64,000 nucleotides of DNA from Streptomyces globosus (GTDB lineage Bacteria > Actinomycetota > Actinomycetes > Streptomycetales > Streptomycetaceae). The translations under genes and the position numbers were made by a program. Each line of letters begins with the position of its first letter. Within the stretch, counting starts at the first letter, position 1. Positions 1 to 8,692 of this stretch are shown here, in pieces. Where the stretch lies: positions 2,607,501-2,671,500 of the forward strand of contig NZ_CP030862.1 of the NCBI RefSeq assembly GCF_003325375.1. Reading direction: 5' to 3'. Below the pieces are notes generated by a model. It was given only the letters and a program-made list of their open reading frames with translations, did not search any database and was not told where the DNA came from.

Positions 1-1
1 T

Positions 2-748
2 GCGCGCGCGTGCTGCCGTACGCCGCACGACGCCGAGGACCTCGCCTCCGAGGCCTTCCTGCGGACCCTCCAGGCCGTGCGGTCCGGAGCCGGCCCGCGG
101 GAGCGCTGGCGCCCGTACCTGCTCGCGGTCGTCCGGCACACGGCCTCGGAGTGGCGGGCCGGCGCGGGCCGGACGCTGCTGACGCCCGACGTCGAGCCGT
201 GGTGCGGCCCCGGCGCGGTCGGCGAGGACCCGCAGCGCCGGCTGCTGGAGTGCGAGGACCGCCGGCTCGTCGCCCGCTCGTTCCGCACGCTGCCCGAGCG
301 GTGGCGGGCCGTCCTGTGGCACACGCTGGTCGAGGACGACTGCCCGCACCCCGTGCCGCTGCTGCTCGGCATCACTCCCAGCGCGGTGACGTCGCTGGCC
401 TTCCGGGCCCGCGAGGGGCTGCGGGAGGCGTACCTGCGTGCCCACCTCGACGGGGCCCCGGACCCCCGCTGCCGCCGGTACGCGGGCCCGCTGGGCGCGG
501 CGGTGCGGCGCGGCGGGGCCCTGCGCGCGCCCGGCCTCGCCGAGCACCTGGCGTCCTGCGCACACTGCTCGCGCGCATACGCCGAACTGCTGGACCTGTA
601 CGCCGCGCTGCCCGCCGGTCCGGGCGCCCCGCCCGCGCCCGGCCGCGGGCACGCGCACGGCCCCGGGCCGCTCGCGCCGGGTGGACGGCGAGGGGGCCGG
701 GGCCGTGGGGGAGTCGATGCGGGGGAAGGGGATCAGGGCCTGTATTGA
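2..748 (+). CDS. ECF sigma factor with C-terminal zinc-finger segment (5' end outside window)
   Basis: The frame is open from the window edge, so the N-terminus is missing. The visible 248 residues begin inside sigma region 2 (DAEDLASEAFLRTLQAV). A region 4 helix-turn-helix follows (LPERWRAVLWHTLVEDD through PSAVTSLAFRAREGLREAYL). Next comes an anti-sigma-like zinc motif HLASCAHC (HxxxCxxC), as in ECF proteins that carry their own zf-HC2 domain. The tail is low-complexity Gly/Pro/Arg, and the TGA stop lies inside the left arm of the 735-899 palindrome, so the C-terminus may have been trimmed when that element arrived. Promoter recognition by RNA polymerase is the family role; target genes are unknown. 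Confidence 0.8.
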   Translation, partial: ARACCRTPHDAEDLASEAFLRTLQAVRSGAGPRERWRPYLLAVVRHTASEWRAGAGRTLLTPDVEPWCGPGAVGEDPQRRLLECEDRRLVARSFRTLPERWRAVLWHTLVEDDCPHPVPLLLGITPSAVTSLAFRAREGLREAYLRAHLDGAPDPRCRRYAGPLGAAVRRGGALRAPGLAEHLASCAHCSRAYAELLDLYAALPAGPGAPPAPGRGHAHGPGPLAPGGRRGGRGRGGVDAGEGDQGLY

Positions 749-899
749 GTTGCCCCGCGGCGTCGCGACGCCCGGCACGCACCCTCGGCGCACGAGCCGA
801 ATGTCCTAGTAGCTCCGCTACGAGGACATTCGTCCCGCACACCGAGGGCACGCACCGAACGCCGCTCCTTGCTCCACGGGGCAACTCAATACAGGCCCT
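735..899. repeat. 165-bp nested palindrome, MITE-like element
   Basis: Perfect 23-bp terminal inverted repeats lie at 735-757 and 877-899 (outer part AGGGCCTGTATTGAGTT). Inside them CCCTCGG (782-788) pairs with CCGAGGG (842-848). At the centre is a near-perfect hairpin: CGAATGTCCT (798-807) with AGGACATTCG (823-832), and GTAGC (809-813) with GCTAC (817-821), around a TCC loop. All levels share one centre near 815-817. The element has no coding capacity. The relatively AT-rich TIRs contrast with their surroundings and resemble IS termini. A very large terminator is the alternative reading, but there is no T tract. Confidence 0.6.
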
Positions 900-967
900 A
901 GGGGCAGGGGGAGGGGAGGGGGGCCGGGTGGCTGTGGAGGTGCCGCCCGCGCCGGCGGGCCGCGATG

Positions 968-2320
968 CTACAGGCCGTTGACGCGGGCCATGCGGTCCAC
1001 GCCGAGGGGGCGGAAGTCGGTGGCGGCGGCGCGGGCCTTGCGGCCGACCCGCGCGTACTGGCGCCGCACCTGCGCCATGAGCCGGCGGCTGCGCAGGGCC
1101 ATCTCCAGCTCGAAGCGGGTGCGCGGGTCGCGCAGTCCGGGGCCGAACAGCTTCTCCAGCTGCCGCATCCGGTAGCGGACGGTCTGCGGGTGGACGCTCA
1201 GGGCCTTGGCGGCCTCCGGGGCGCCCCCGCCCTCCAGCCAGGCGAGGAGGGTGACTTCGAGCCGCTCGCTCTGGCGCGGTGTCAGGTCGGCCAGCGGCCG
1301 CAGCCAGCGGGCGGCCAGGGCGTGCGCGAGGGGTTCGTCCTGGAGCAGGAGGAGGGTGGAGAGGTGGTCGTCGACGAAGAGGGGCCGGCCCTCCGGTCCG
1401 GGCCGGTGGGGGGCGAGGGCGAGCAGGCGCAGGGCCCAGCGCAGGGAGTGGCTCGTGTCGCGCGGTGCGACGGGGTGGCCCACGGCCGCGAACCGGCCGC
1501 GCAGCAGGGACTCCAGGGCGGTGCGGGTGTCGGGGTCCTCGGGACTGGGGACGAGGAGGCACGGCTGCCCGCCGACCATGCCGGCCAGGGCGTCGCCGAG
1601 GGAGGCGGCCAGCTGCTGGGTCTCGCCCGGCGTCGCCAGGGCGATGGCGCGTATTTCGGGGGGAAGGGGCCAGCCGGCGGCGCGGGCGAGTTCCGACAGC
1701 GCGATTTCAGCCATGGGCATGTCACTTATGAGAGCGGAGAAGAGCTCCCTCCGCGCCCGCTCGCAGGTGCTGCCCGGGCCGTCGGACGCGACCACCGTCA
1801 GCGGGGCCGTCCGTGTCCGGTACGAGCTCTGCCGGGGGATCCGGTCCAGGACCGGATCCGCGCCCCCGCCGCGGAGTCCGGGCCCGTGGAGGGCGCCTCC
1901 GGGAAGCCCGGCAGCCGCGTCCAGGGCCGCCACGTCGAGGTCGATGTCCTCGTCGGGGTCGATCCCCCCACGGCCGCCGTCGCCGTCGGTGTCATCGTCG
2001 ATGTCCGGATGCCCCGCGGGCGTGCCGTACGGGCCGGCCCTGACCGGCTCGGGGCCGCCGTCGGGCGCGGCGCCGTGCGCCTCCGCCCGCTCCTGAGGGC
2101 GCGTCACCGGCTCCCGGTACCCGAGCGCCGTCAGCAGGGCCGCCTCGACCTGTGCTCTGACCACCTCGTCGTCGAGGTCATCCACCAGCGCGGCGAAGCC
2201 GGGGATGCCGTCCCTCAGCTCCTCCACCATCCCGGATGCCAGGGCGGGGAGCTCCCGGCGCAGGACCCGGGTCCACTCGCCGCGCGGTCGGGCCCAGATA
2301 CGGTTCAGCAGTTCGCACAT
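968..2320 (-). CDS. PucR-family transcriptional regulator
   Basis: A 450-residue protein whose C-terminal quarter carries the PucR-type helix-turn-helix: RQSERLEVTLLAWLEGGG, then AAKALSVHPQTVRYRMRQLE and a short basic tail. The middle resembles the sensory/GGDEF-like part of that family, with no recognisable ligand motif. The ATG at 2320 is preceded by GAGG six bases upstream; an in-frame ATG five codons earlier (2335) has no good ribosome site. It is divergent from the cytochrome/NuoF operon at 2781, which it may control; that link is inferred from position only. Confidence 0.75.
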   Translation of the reverse strand: MCELLNRIWARPRGEWTRVLRRELPALASGMVEELRDGIPGFAALVDDLDDEVVRAQVEAALLTALGYREPVTRPQERAEAHGAAPDGGPEPVRAGPYGTPAGHPDIDDDTDGDGGRGGIDPDEDIDLDVAALDAAAGLPGGALHGPGLRGGGADPVLDRIPRQSSYRTRTAPLTVVASDGPGSTCERARRELFSALISDMPMAEIALSELARAAGWPLPPEIRAIALATPGETQQLAASLGDALAGMVGGQPCLLVPSPEDPDTRTALESLLRGRFAAVGHPVAPRDTSHSLRWALRLLALAPHRPGPEGRPLFVDDHLSTLLLLQDEPLAHALAARWLRPLADLTPRQSERLEVTLLAWLEGGGAPEAAKALSVHPQTVRYRMRQLEKLFGPGLRDPRTRFELEMALRSRRLMAQVRRQYARVGRKARAAATDFRPLGVDRMARVNGL

Positions 2321-2780
2321 TGTTACCTCGTTCATGCCGGGGTACGGCCTGCCCCGCGGGGAGGGTGACAGGCCTGCGTCGAGCCGCCCCCTGCCCGTAC
2401 CGGCGGTGCGGACGGGGCAGTTGAGCACCTCGTACACCCTCCAGGAGGGCGTCAACCACTTGCGGTCCCGCGGCTTTGCCTCGATTTTGCCGACGGGGAG
2501 GTGTGGCGGCCGACCAGGCGTGACCGGGAGGGGCCACCGCACCGTTGGAAGGGAATCTTCCGGGGACGTTCGTCGCGGCGGCGCCACACGCACAAGAACT
2601 TGTCACGATTCGATAAATACTGTGGAGGCGTTGCGGAGGTCCACGATGCTTCTGCACTCCGGCCCCCGCTCCCGGCCGGCGAGGCCCATCTCCCGCCCGC
2701 CGCGGAGCAGTTCCGTCGACCACCCCCCGGGCGCCGAGTGCGAAGTGGAGTGCCTCGGGCCCGGCGTATGGGAGAACCCG
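2321..2780. other. Divergent intergenic region between pucR-like gene and redox operon
   Basis: No convincing gene. A nested dyad is present: CCCTCC-A-GGAGGG at 2437-2449, inside GTTGA (2420-2424) and TCAAC (2452-2456). It could be an operator. A relatively AT-rich patch at about 2598-2625 (TTGTCA, then ATAAATACTG) is the most promoter-like stretch before the cytochrome gene, but I could not fit clean -35/-10 spacing. Confidence 0.4.
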
Positions 2781-3905
2781 ATGCCCCTGTCCCAGACCCG
2801 CGCGCCCCGCTCCCACCGGGCCCGCCGGACCAGACGCCACGCCGGCGCGGCTGCGGCCGCGGCAGCCGGACGGCGGGCGGTGCGCCGACCTCCGCTGCTG
2901 TCCCCCGCCGGAGGCCCCCGCCCCGCCACCCTGGCCCTCGGCGCGCTCGCCGCCCTCCTGGCCCTCGGCGTCGCCGCCCGGGCCGGCGCCCTCACCAACC
3001 TGTGGGAGTTCCTGGACTACGGGGCGGGCGTCCTCTCGCTCGTCTCCCTGACCTCCGCCGTCCTGTGGGGCCTGGCCGCCACCGACCGCGTCCTCCTCAC
3101 GTCCGGCCACCGGATCGTCGCCCAGGGCGTCCACCGCGGACTCGCGGTCGCCGGCCTCGGCTTCCTCGCCCTGCACGTCTGGATCAAGATCGCCGAATCG
3201 CGGACGGACGTCGGCTCCGTCCTCATCCCCTTCACCGACGACAACCAGCCGATGCTGATCGGCCTCGGCAGCCTCGCCGGGTACCTCTTCGTCAGCACGG
3301 CCGTCTCCGGCGCCGTCCGCAGCGCGTTCGCCACCAAGGGCCGCTCCCGCTGGTGGCGGGCGCTGCACGTCGGGGCCTACCCCGCCTGGGGGGCGTCGCT
3401 CGTGCACGGCCTCAAGGCCGGCCGCCCGGCCAGCGGCTGGGTCACCGCGGCGTACGCCCTCTGCCTCGTCGCGGTCGCCACCCTGCTCGTCCTGCGCATG
3501 CGGGAGCGGATGCGCACCGAGCGGGCCCGCCCCGGCGCCGCTCAGCCCCAGTCCGCCCCCCGCCCCGGGGGCCAGGACCGCGCCGGCGCCGCCCAGCGCT
3601 TCGTACGGCGGCCCGCCGAGTGGGCCGCCGAGCGGCTGACCGCCCGCCTCGCCCGGCAGGGCGGGGGGAGCCCGCCAGCACCGCAGCCCGGCCCGTTCGT
3701 CGACACCCTCCCCGACCCGCTGCCCGCGCAGGGCCCTGCCGCCGCAGGCCGGGCGCAGCGCCCGGACGCCCCTCCCCGGCCGACCCTCGCCCCGATCCCC
3801 GACCGCCCGCCCTACGGCGCGGGCGCCGCCTTCGTCACCAGCCGGCTCGACATGGTCCCGGACCAGGCCGGACAGCCGCTCGGCAGCAGGCGGAGGGGCC
3901 GGTGA
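2781..3905 (+). CDS. Ferric-reductase/cytochrome b-like membrane protein
   Basis: A 374-residue protein with a basic N-terminus, about six hydrophobic segments between residues 50 and 230, and a long Pro/Ala/Arg-rich cytoplasmic tail. His residues sit in or next to the membrane helices (GHRIVAQGVHRG, LALHVWIK, ALHVGAYPAW, LVHGLK), the pattern expected for haem ligation in ferric reductase-like and cytochrome b domains. The ATG follows GGGAG by seven bases. Its stop overlaps the next start as GTGA, so it is translationally coupled to the NuoF-like gene. I infer it is the membrane electron carrier for that flavoprotein; haem binding is not proven. Confidence 0.65.
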   Translation: MPLSQTRAPRSHRARRTRRHAGAAAAAAAGRRAVRRPPLLSPAGGPRPATLALGALAALLALGVAARAGALTNLWEFLDYGAGVLSLVSLTSAVLWGLAATDRVLLTSGHRIVAQGVHRGLAVAGLGFLALHVWIKIAESRTDVGSVLIPFTDDNQPMLIGLGSLAGYLFVSTAVSGAVRSAFATKGRSRWWRALHVGAYPAWGASLVHGLKAGRPASGWVTAAYALCLVAVATLLVLRMRERMRTERARPGAAQPQSAPRPGGQDRAGAAQRFVRRPAEWAAERLTARLARQGGGSPPAPQPGPFVDTLPDPLPAQGPAAAGRAQRPDAPPRPTLAPIPDRPPYGAGAAFVTSRLDMVPDQAGQPLGSRRRGR

Positions 3906-5347
3906 CCGAAGCGACCCCGGCCCTCGGCTGCGTGGGCCAACCCCGGGTGCTCGCAGGCCTCGACACCCTGCCGCGCCTGGACCGGGCCGACCACCTGGCC
4001 GTGCACGGCCCCCTGCCCCTCTACCGGCCCGAAGAACTCGTCGAGCTCGCCGAGGACATCGACCTGCGGGGCCGCGGCGGAGCCGGCTTCCCCTTCGCGC
4101 GCAAACTGCGGGCGGTCATGCGGACCGCCCGGTCACGCGACGGGCGCACCGCCGTCGTCGTCAACGGCAGCGAGGGCGAGCCCAGTTGCCTCAAGGACAA
4201 GGCGGTGCTGCTGCACGCCCCGCACCTCGTCCTCGACGGGGCGCTCCTCGCCGCCGCCGCGCTCGGCGCCGACGACGTGGTCGTCGGCGTCACCCGCGAC
4301 GACGTGGAGCGGTCCCTGCGCACGGCCGTCGCCGAGCGCGGCCCGGCCGGCAGCCGCGTCCGCGTCGCCAGGCTCCCCGAGCGCTTCGTCACCGGCGAGG
4401 GCACCTCCCTCATCAACGGCATCGAGGGCGGGCCCGCCCTGCCCAACGGGCAGAAGGTCCGCACCAGCGACCGCGGCCTCGGCGGGGTCCCCACCCTGCT
4501 GTCCAACACCGAGACGTACGCCCAACTCGCCGTCGCCGCACGGCTCGGCGCCTCCGGGTACTGCTCGGCCGGCCTGCCCGCCGAGCCCGGCACCGTCCTG
4601 CTCACCGTCGCCGGGTCGACCGTCGTCGAGGTGCCGACCGGCACCTCCCTGGCGTACGTCCTGGAGCTGTGCGGGTACTCCCCGGGGCAGGGCGTCCTCG
4701 TCGGCGGCTACCACGGCCGGTGGCTCACCGCCGCCGCCGCGCGCTCGGTGGCGCTGTCCCGCCAGTCGCTGTCCTCCGTCAACGCCGTGCTGGGCGCGGG
4801 CGCGGTGCTGCCCCTGCCGGAGGACACGTGCCCCGCGGGCGAAGTGGCCCGTGTGGCCCGCTGGATGGCCGACGAGTCGGCGGGCCAGTGCGGGCCGTGC
4901 GTCCGCGGCCTGCCGTCCCTCGCCACGGCCGTGGAGGAGCTCGTCGCGGGCGGCGGCAGAGCGGCCTGGGACGCGATCGAGAGCCGCATGCGGGCGGTGC
5001 GCGGCCGCGGCGCGTGCAGCCATCCCGACGGCACCTCCGGCTTCGTCGCCTCCGCACTCGCCGTCTTCCCCGACGAGCTGCGCGACCACGCCCTCGGAAG
5101 CGGCTGCGGCCGCCGCGTCCTCGGGGCGCTGCCCCTGCCCGCAGACGAGAACCCCGAGCGGCTCGTCGTGGACTGGACGCTGTGCCGGGGCCACGGCCTC
5201 TGTGCGGACCTGCTGCCGGACGTCGTCCGGCTGGATGCGGACGGCTTCCCGGCGCAGGCCGTCATGCCCGTCCCCGAGCGGTTCAGGGCGAAGGCCCTGC
5301 GGGCCGTGCGGCGCTGCCCCGCCCTGGCGCTGCGCATCCAGGAGTGA
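3902..5347 (+). CDS. NuoF-like NADH/FMN/Fe-S protein fused to a C-terminal ferredoxin
   Basis: A 481-residue protein. The FMN/NADH-binding region has RGRGGAGFPFARKL (about 56-69) and NGSEGEPSCLKDK, followed by an SLBB-like part. The NuoF iron-sulfur site is altered: the usual ESCGxCxPC reads ESAGQCGPC (Cys330, Cys333), with a further Cys at 372, so one canonical ligand is Ala. The last about 60 residues form a single-cluster ferredoxin, CRGHGLC ... RRCP. The GTG start overlaps the upstream stop. The family oxidises NADH; the fused ferredoxin suggests electrons are passed to the adjacent membrane protein rather than to complex I. No NuoE partner is visible. Confidence 0.75.
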   Translation: MTEATPALGCVGQPRVLAGLDTLPRLDRADHLAVHGPLPLYRPEELVELAEDIDLRGRGGAGFPFARKLRAVMRTARSRDGRTAVVVNGSEGEPSCLKDKAVLLHAPHLVLDGALLAAAALGADDVVVGVTRDDVERSLRTAVAERGPAGSRVRVARLPERFVTGEGTSLINGIEGGPALPNGQKVRTSDRGLGGVPTLLSNTETYAQLAVAARLGASGYCSAGLPAEPGTVLLTVAGSTVVEVPTGTSLAYVLELCGYSPGQGVLVGGYHGRWLTAAAARSVALSRQSLSSVNAVLGAGAVLPLPEDTCPAGEVARVARWMADESAGQCGPCVRGLPSLATAVEELVAGGGRAAWDAIESRMRAVRGRGACSHPDGTSGFVASALAVFPDELRDHALGSGCGRRVLGALPLPADENPERLVVDWTLCRGHGLCADLLPDVVRLDADGFPAQAVMPVPERFRAKALRAVRRCPALALRIQE

Positions 5348-5490
5348 ACCGGAGCGGCGGTGCGCACGGCCGGGAGTTCACCGCTTAGCGACTTCTGACA
5401 AATTCCCGGCCGTATCCATTCCGAGCCCCCCGCCGGGTCTATGAATTACTCGGCAGCAGCCCCCACCGGGAAAAGCCCGAAGGAGAGAAC

Positions 5491-6537
5491 GTGAACAAGA
5501 TGCGCCGCGTGACAACCGTCGGATCGGTGGCCGCCGTCCTGATGCTGACGGCGGCCTGCGGAGGCGGCGGCGAGGCGCGCGGCGGGAATTCCGTACAGCC
5601 CGTGGGCGCGGGAAAGGCCCTCGCGGACGCCTACGGCTCGGGCAGCGGCTACGGGGCCGCCCCCGGCGAGCTGAGCGGCTCCGGCGCCGGCTCCGCGGCC
5701 GGCGGCGGCCAGGCCGGGCCGGCGGGACAGCTCGCCGTACGGGAGATCGCATCGGTCGGCAGCGTCGTCACCGACGGCGCCGGAGCCACCCTCTACCGCT
5801 TCGAGAAGGACACCCCGCAGCCCCCGAAGTCGAACTGCGACGGGGACTGCGCCACGGCGTGGCCGCCGGTCCCCGCCGCCGACGCCGCTGCCTCCGCCGG
5901 CATCGACGCGGCCCTGCTCGGTGAGGTCACCCGCTCCGACGGGACCAGGCAGCTGACCCTCGCCGGCTGGCCCGTCTACCGGTATGTCAAGGACACCCGG
6001 GCGGGCGAGGCGAACGGCGAGGGAGTCGGCGGGACGTGGCACGCGCTGGCGCCCGACGGGAAGAAGGCGGTCGACAAGAAGCAGCAGGCGGGCGGCGGCG
6101 GCCAGTCCGGCACCGGAATGGGAATGGGAATGGGTGGCGGATCCGGTTCGGGCGGGTATTCGCGGAATCCGGACAAGGAGCTGTCCGTCGCCGTGAACGA
6201 AAAGCTCGGGAGGATACTCGTCGACGGCCAGTGGCGCACCCTGTACCGATTCGACAAGGACAGCGCGTGGCCCATGAAGGCCACCTGTGTCGGTGCGTGC
6301 GCGGAGACGTGGAAGCCCGCCGCCCCGGTGGACAAGTCCAAGGCGTCGGGGATCCGGCCGGAACTGATCGGCACCGTGAAGCGGCCCGACGGCAGCGAGC
6401 AGCTGACGATCGACTGCTGGCCTGTGTACACCTTCACCGGCGACACCGAACCCGGCCAGACCACCGGCCACAACAAGCAGGGCCTGTGGTTCGCGGTCAC
6501 CGAGACCGGCAAGAAGGCCCCGGTTTCGGCCGGCTGA
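5491..6537 (+). CDS. SCO0930-type lipoprotein with two secreted-repeat domains
   Basis: A 348-residue lipoprotein: basic start, hydrophobic stretch, lipobox LTAAC (Cys at about 23), then a Gly/Ser/Ala-rich linker. Two copies of the PF03640/COG4315-type secreted repeat follow, each with TLYRF-K-D and a CxGxCAxxW motif (CDGDCATAW and CVGACAETW). The GTG start is preceded by AAGGAGAG. It lies 140 bp behind the NuoF-like gene. The function of these repeats is unestablished; the paired Cys and the neighbours suggest an extracytoplasmic redox role. Confidence 0.8.
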   Translation: MNKMRRVTTVGSVAAVLMLTAACGGGGEARGGNSVQPVGAGKALADAYGSGSGYGAAPGELSGSGAGSAAGGGQAGPAGQLAVREIASVGSVVTDGAGATLYRFEKDTPQPPKSNCDGDCATAWPPVPAADAAASAGIDAALLGEVTRSDGTRQLTLAGWPVYRYVKDTRAGEANGEGVGGTWHALAPDGKKAVDKKQQAGGGGQSGTGMGMGMGGGSGSGGYSRNPDKELSVAVNEKLGRILVDGQWRTLYRFDKDSAWPMKATCVGACAETWKPAAPVDKSKASGIRPELIGTVKRPDGSEQLTIDCWPVYTFTGDTEPGQTTGHNKQGLWFAVTETGKKAPVSAG

Positions 6538-6542
6538 GACCC

Positions 6543-7028
6543 GTGAGGAAAGCCGTGTTCCCGACCTCCGCCCGCCTGGCCGCCTGCGCCGCCGCCCTGC
6601 CCGTGCTGCTCCTGTGCGGCGGCTGCGGAGAGGGCGGGGCGGCCGCCTCCCCGGGCGGGGCCCCCTCTCCGTCCGCCTCCCCGGCACCCCGCCCCGCCCC
6701 GCTCGCGGACATCGCCGGAGCCCTCGGCTGCACGCCGGAGGTCACCGTGGACGCCGAGGAGCTGCGGGAGGGAGCCTGCGGCACGGGGCCGACCGCGTAC
6801 CGCATGGCCACGTTCGGCACGGAGGAGGGCCGCAGCGCCTGGCTGGCGGAGGCGCGCGCCTACGGGGGCACGTACCTCGTCGGCCCCCGCTGGGTTGTCA
6901 CCGCCGGGTCTGCCGAGGCGCTGGCCCCGGTGCGCGACCGCCTGGGCGGCACGATCGAGTCGGCCCCCGGCCACGGTTCGCCCGCCGCCGGCGGCCCCTC
7001 CCCCCACGAGGGGCACGGGGCCCCCTGA
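6543..7028 (+). CDS. Small lipoprotein of unknown function
   Basis: A 161-residue protein with signal peptide MRKAVFPTSARLAACAAALP and a Cys-containing lipobox (LLLCGGC). A Pro/Ser/Ala linker leads to a compact domain with two Cys (GALGCTPEV, EGACGTG) and a His-containing C-terminus. The GTG at 6543 lies six bases after the preceding lipoprotein stop, so the two are probably co-translated; an alternative GTG at 6555 has a better ribosome site (GAGGAAA) but loses the positive charges of the signal peptide. I do not recognise the family. Confidence 0.6.
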   Translation: MRKAVFPTSARLAACAAALPVLLLCGGCGEGGAAASPGGAPSPSASPAPRPAPLADIAGALGCTPEVTVDAEELREGACGTGPTAYRMATFGTEEGRSAWLAEARAYGGTYLVGPRWVVTAGSAEALAPVRDRLGGTIESAPGHGSPAAGGPSPHEGHGAP

Positions 7029-7070
7029 CGCGGGCCCGCGCAACCGGCCTGCGCGGCGCGCCCGCACGAC

Positions 7071-7110
7071 GGGGCGGCCGACACCCTCCACCGGGGGTGC
7101 CGGCCGCCCC
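7071..7110. terminator. Bidirectional terminator hairpin
   Basis: GGGGCGGCCG (7071-7080) pairs with CGGCCGCCCC (7101-7110). After one mismatch CACCC pairs with GGGTG, leaving an 8-nt loop. It sits between the convergent lipoprotein and monooxygenase-like genes. Confidence 0.7.
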
Positions 7111-7123
7111 GCTCCGCTGCGCG

Positions 7124-7459
7124 TCAGCCTTTGCCGTGGTGTGAGGCGACGTGGAAGAGGCGCGGCTGGACATCCACGGCGATGGTGGCCGCCTCGTCCA
7201 TGTGCACCCGGGCCTCCGGGTTGGCGAGCATGGCGCGGTAGTGGGCTTCGCTCTCCCACTGCGCGTAGTTGATGACGCGTTCGCCGTCCTGGCTCGCGTG
7301 GAAGTTGGCGCAGACGAAACCGGGTTGGTGCTTCATCGTCTCTTCGGTGGCGCGGGTGAGGAGGGCGATCAGTTCGTGCTGGCGCTCCGGTGCGACGGTG
7401 AACACGTTGATGAGCGTCGCGACGGGGCGGCTGCTGTCGATGTTCGCGGTAACGGTCAT
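7124..7459 (-). CDS. Antibiotic biosynthesis monooxygenase (ABM) domain protein
   Basis: A 111-residue single-domain protein with the dimeric alpha/beta ABM fold signature: TLINVFTVAPERQHELI, then FVCANFHAS and INYAQWESEAHYRAML. Members include quinone-forming monooxygenases and haem-degrading enzymes, and many have no known substrate. It lies alone between a terminator and the BASS carrier gene, so the context gives no substrate. Confidence 0.8.
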   Translation of the reverse strand: MTVTANIDSSRPVATLINVFTVAPERQHELIALLTRATEETMKHQPGFVCANFHASQDGERVINYAQWESEAHYRAMLANPEARVHMDEAATIAVDVQPRLFHVASHHGKG

Positions 7460-7615
7460 GCCTCACTTTCTCCCCTTACTTGCCGGGTCGTGTGCGCCCT
7501 GCGGGGTGAACCCCCTCGAACGGGTGGCGTTGCTGCCCCGTCCGGCGGCAGGGGGCGAGTTCCGCAACACGCGCGGCACCGGGCCGCACCGCCCCGCCGG
7601 ACGCCGCGCGCCGGT

Positions 7616-8572
7616 TCAGTGCGCCGTCGGCGCCGTCTCCGGGAGCAGGCGCGGCACGAGGCGTATGTACGCCGTCATGCCGAGTACCTCGACGAGGGTC
7701 TGGGTGACCACCACTGCGGCCGTGACGGCGAAGGCGTCGGGGAGAGCGAGGGCCAGGGGGAGGACGACGAGGGAGTTGCGGGTGGCGCCGGTGAAGACGA
7801 TGGCCCGCCCGGCCCCCGTGTCGAGGCGGAAGAGCCGCGCCACGGCCCGGCCCGCGAAGGCCATGACGGCGAGGAAGGCCGCGTAGAAGGGGATGACGGC
7901 GGCGACGTCGGCCAGGCTGCCGCCCACCTTGGGGATCTGCCCGGCGACGACAGTGAAGAGGGTCGCGGCCATCAGCGGCACCATCGCCGTGGTCGCCGCC
8001 GCGGCGGTCCTCGCGCCGGCCGGGCGGCGGGCCGCCCACGCCTGGAGCGCCCAGGCGAGCGCGAGCGGGACGGCGATGAGGAAGAGGAACGCCTCCAGGA
8101 ACGGCCCGAACGCGCCGACGCCGGCGAGGCCCGGCCCCATGAACACGGAGAGGAACACGGGGAGCAGGAGCATCTGCGCCACCAGCAGGAGCGGCGTGGC
8201 GGCGAGCAGGCGGCGGCTCGAACCGCCCGCCAGGCCCGAGAAGACGATCACGTAGTCCACGCACGGGCACAGCAGCACCAGCAGCACGCCCAGGCGGACG
8301 GCCTGGTCGGCGGGGAGGAACGCGAACATCGCGGCCACGACCAGCGGGACGACGGCGAAGTTCACGACCAGCGCGGCCGCCAGGAACCGGCCGTCGCGCA
8401 GGGAGCGGACGAGGTCGGCGGCCGGGACCTGGAGGAAGGTCACGAAGAGGAGGGCGCCGAGGACCGGGTTGACGGCGTGCTCCAGGCCGGGGCCGGCGGC
8501 CGGCGCGAGCCACCCCAGCAGCCCGCCGGCCGCCATCGCCGCCAGGTAGACCGCGACCTGGCGGTCCTCCAT
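7616..8572 (-). CDS. BASS/ACR3-like carrier (arsenic resistance-type permease)
   Basis: A 318-residue integral membrane protein with about ten hydrophobic segments. The Cys-containing VLLCPCVDYVIVF stretch matches the bile acid:sodium symporter superfamily, and in particular the proteins annotated as arsenic resistance carriers. ATG 8572 was chosen because the next upstream ATG (8689) would place 39 hydrophilic residues across the divergent yjdM promoter. It lies 9 kb from the arsenic island and has no ArsR beside it, so arsenite export is possible but not shown. Confidence 0.65.
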   Translation of the reverse strand: MEDRQVAVYLAAMAAGGLLGWLAPAAGPGLEHAVNPVLGALLFVTFLQVPAADLVRSLRDGRFLAAALVVNFAVVPLVVAAMFAFLPADQAVRLGVLLVLLCPCVDYVIVFSGLAGGSSRRLLAATPLLLVAQMLLLPVFLSVFMGPGLAGVGAFGPFLEAFLFLIAVPLALAWALQAWAARRPAGARTAAAATTAMVPLMAATLFTVVAGQIPKVGGSLADVAAVIPFYAAFLAVMAFAGRAVARLFRLDTGAGRAIVFTGATRNSLVVLPLALALPDAFAVTAAVVVTQTLVEVLGMTAYIRLVPRLLPETAPTAH

Positions 8573-8692
8573 CCGCTCTACCAGGCCCCTGGCTTCCCTC
8601 TGCTGCACGTCGCTCCGTACGTCCCGTTTCGAATCCCGCCCCTGAGCAGCGGCCCCTGCATCCTCACACCGCGCTCCCCCGCGAGCCATGGC

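Noticed and set aside
735..899. The nested palindrome as a plain terminator for the sigma gene.
   Set aside because: Perfect 23-bp outer arms 120 bp apart and no T tract suit a mobile element better; termination as a side effect is still possible.
2501..3901. The NuoF-like frame stays open upstream through the cytochrome gene.
   Set aside because: The upstream part is Arg/Pro-rich with no homology sense; GTG 3902 overlaps the cytochrome stop and gives a normal N-terminus.
7616..8689. Start of the BASS-type carrier at ATG 8689.
   Set aside because: It would overlap the divergent yjdM promoter and add a hydrophilic stretch not expected in the family.
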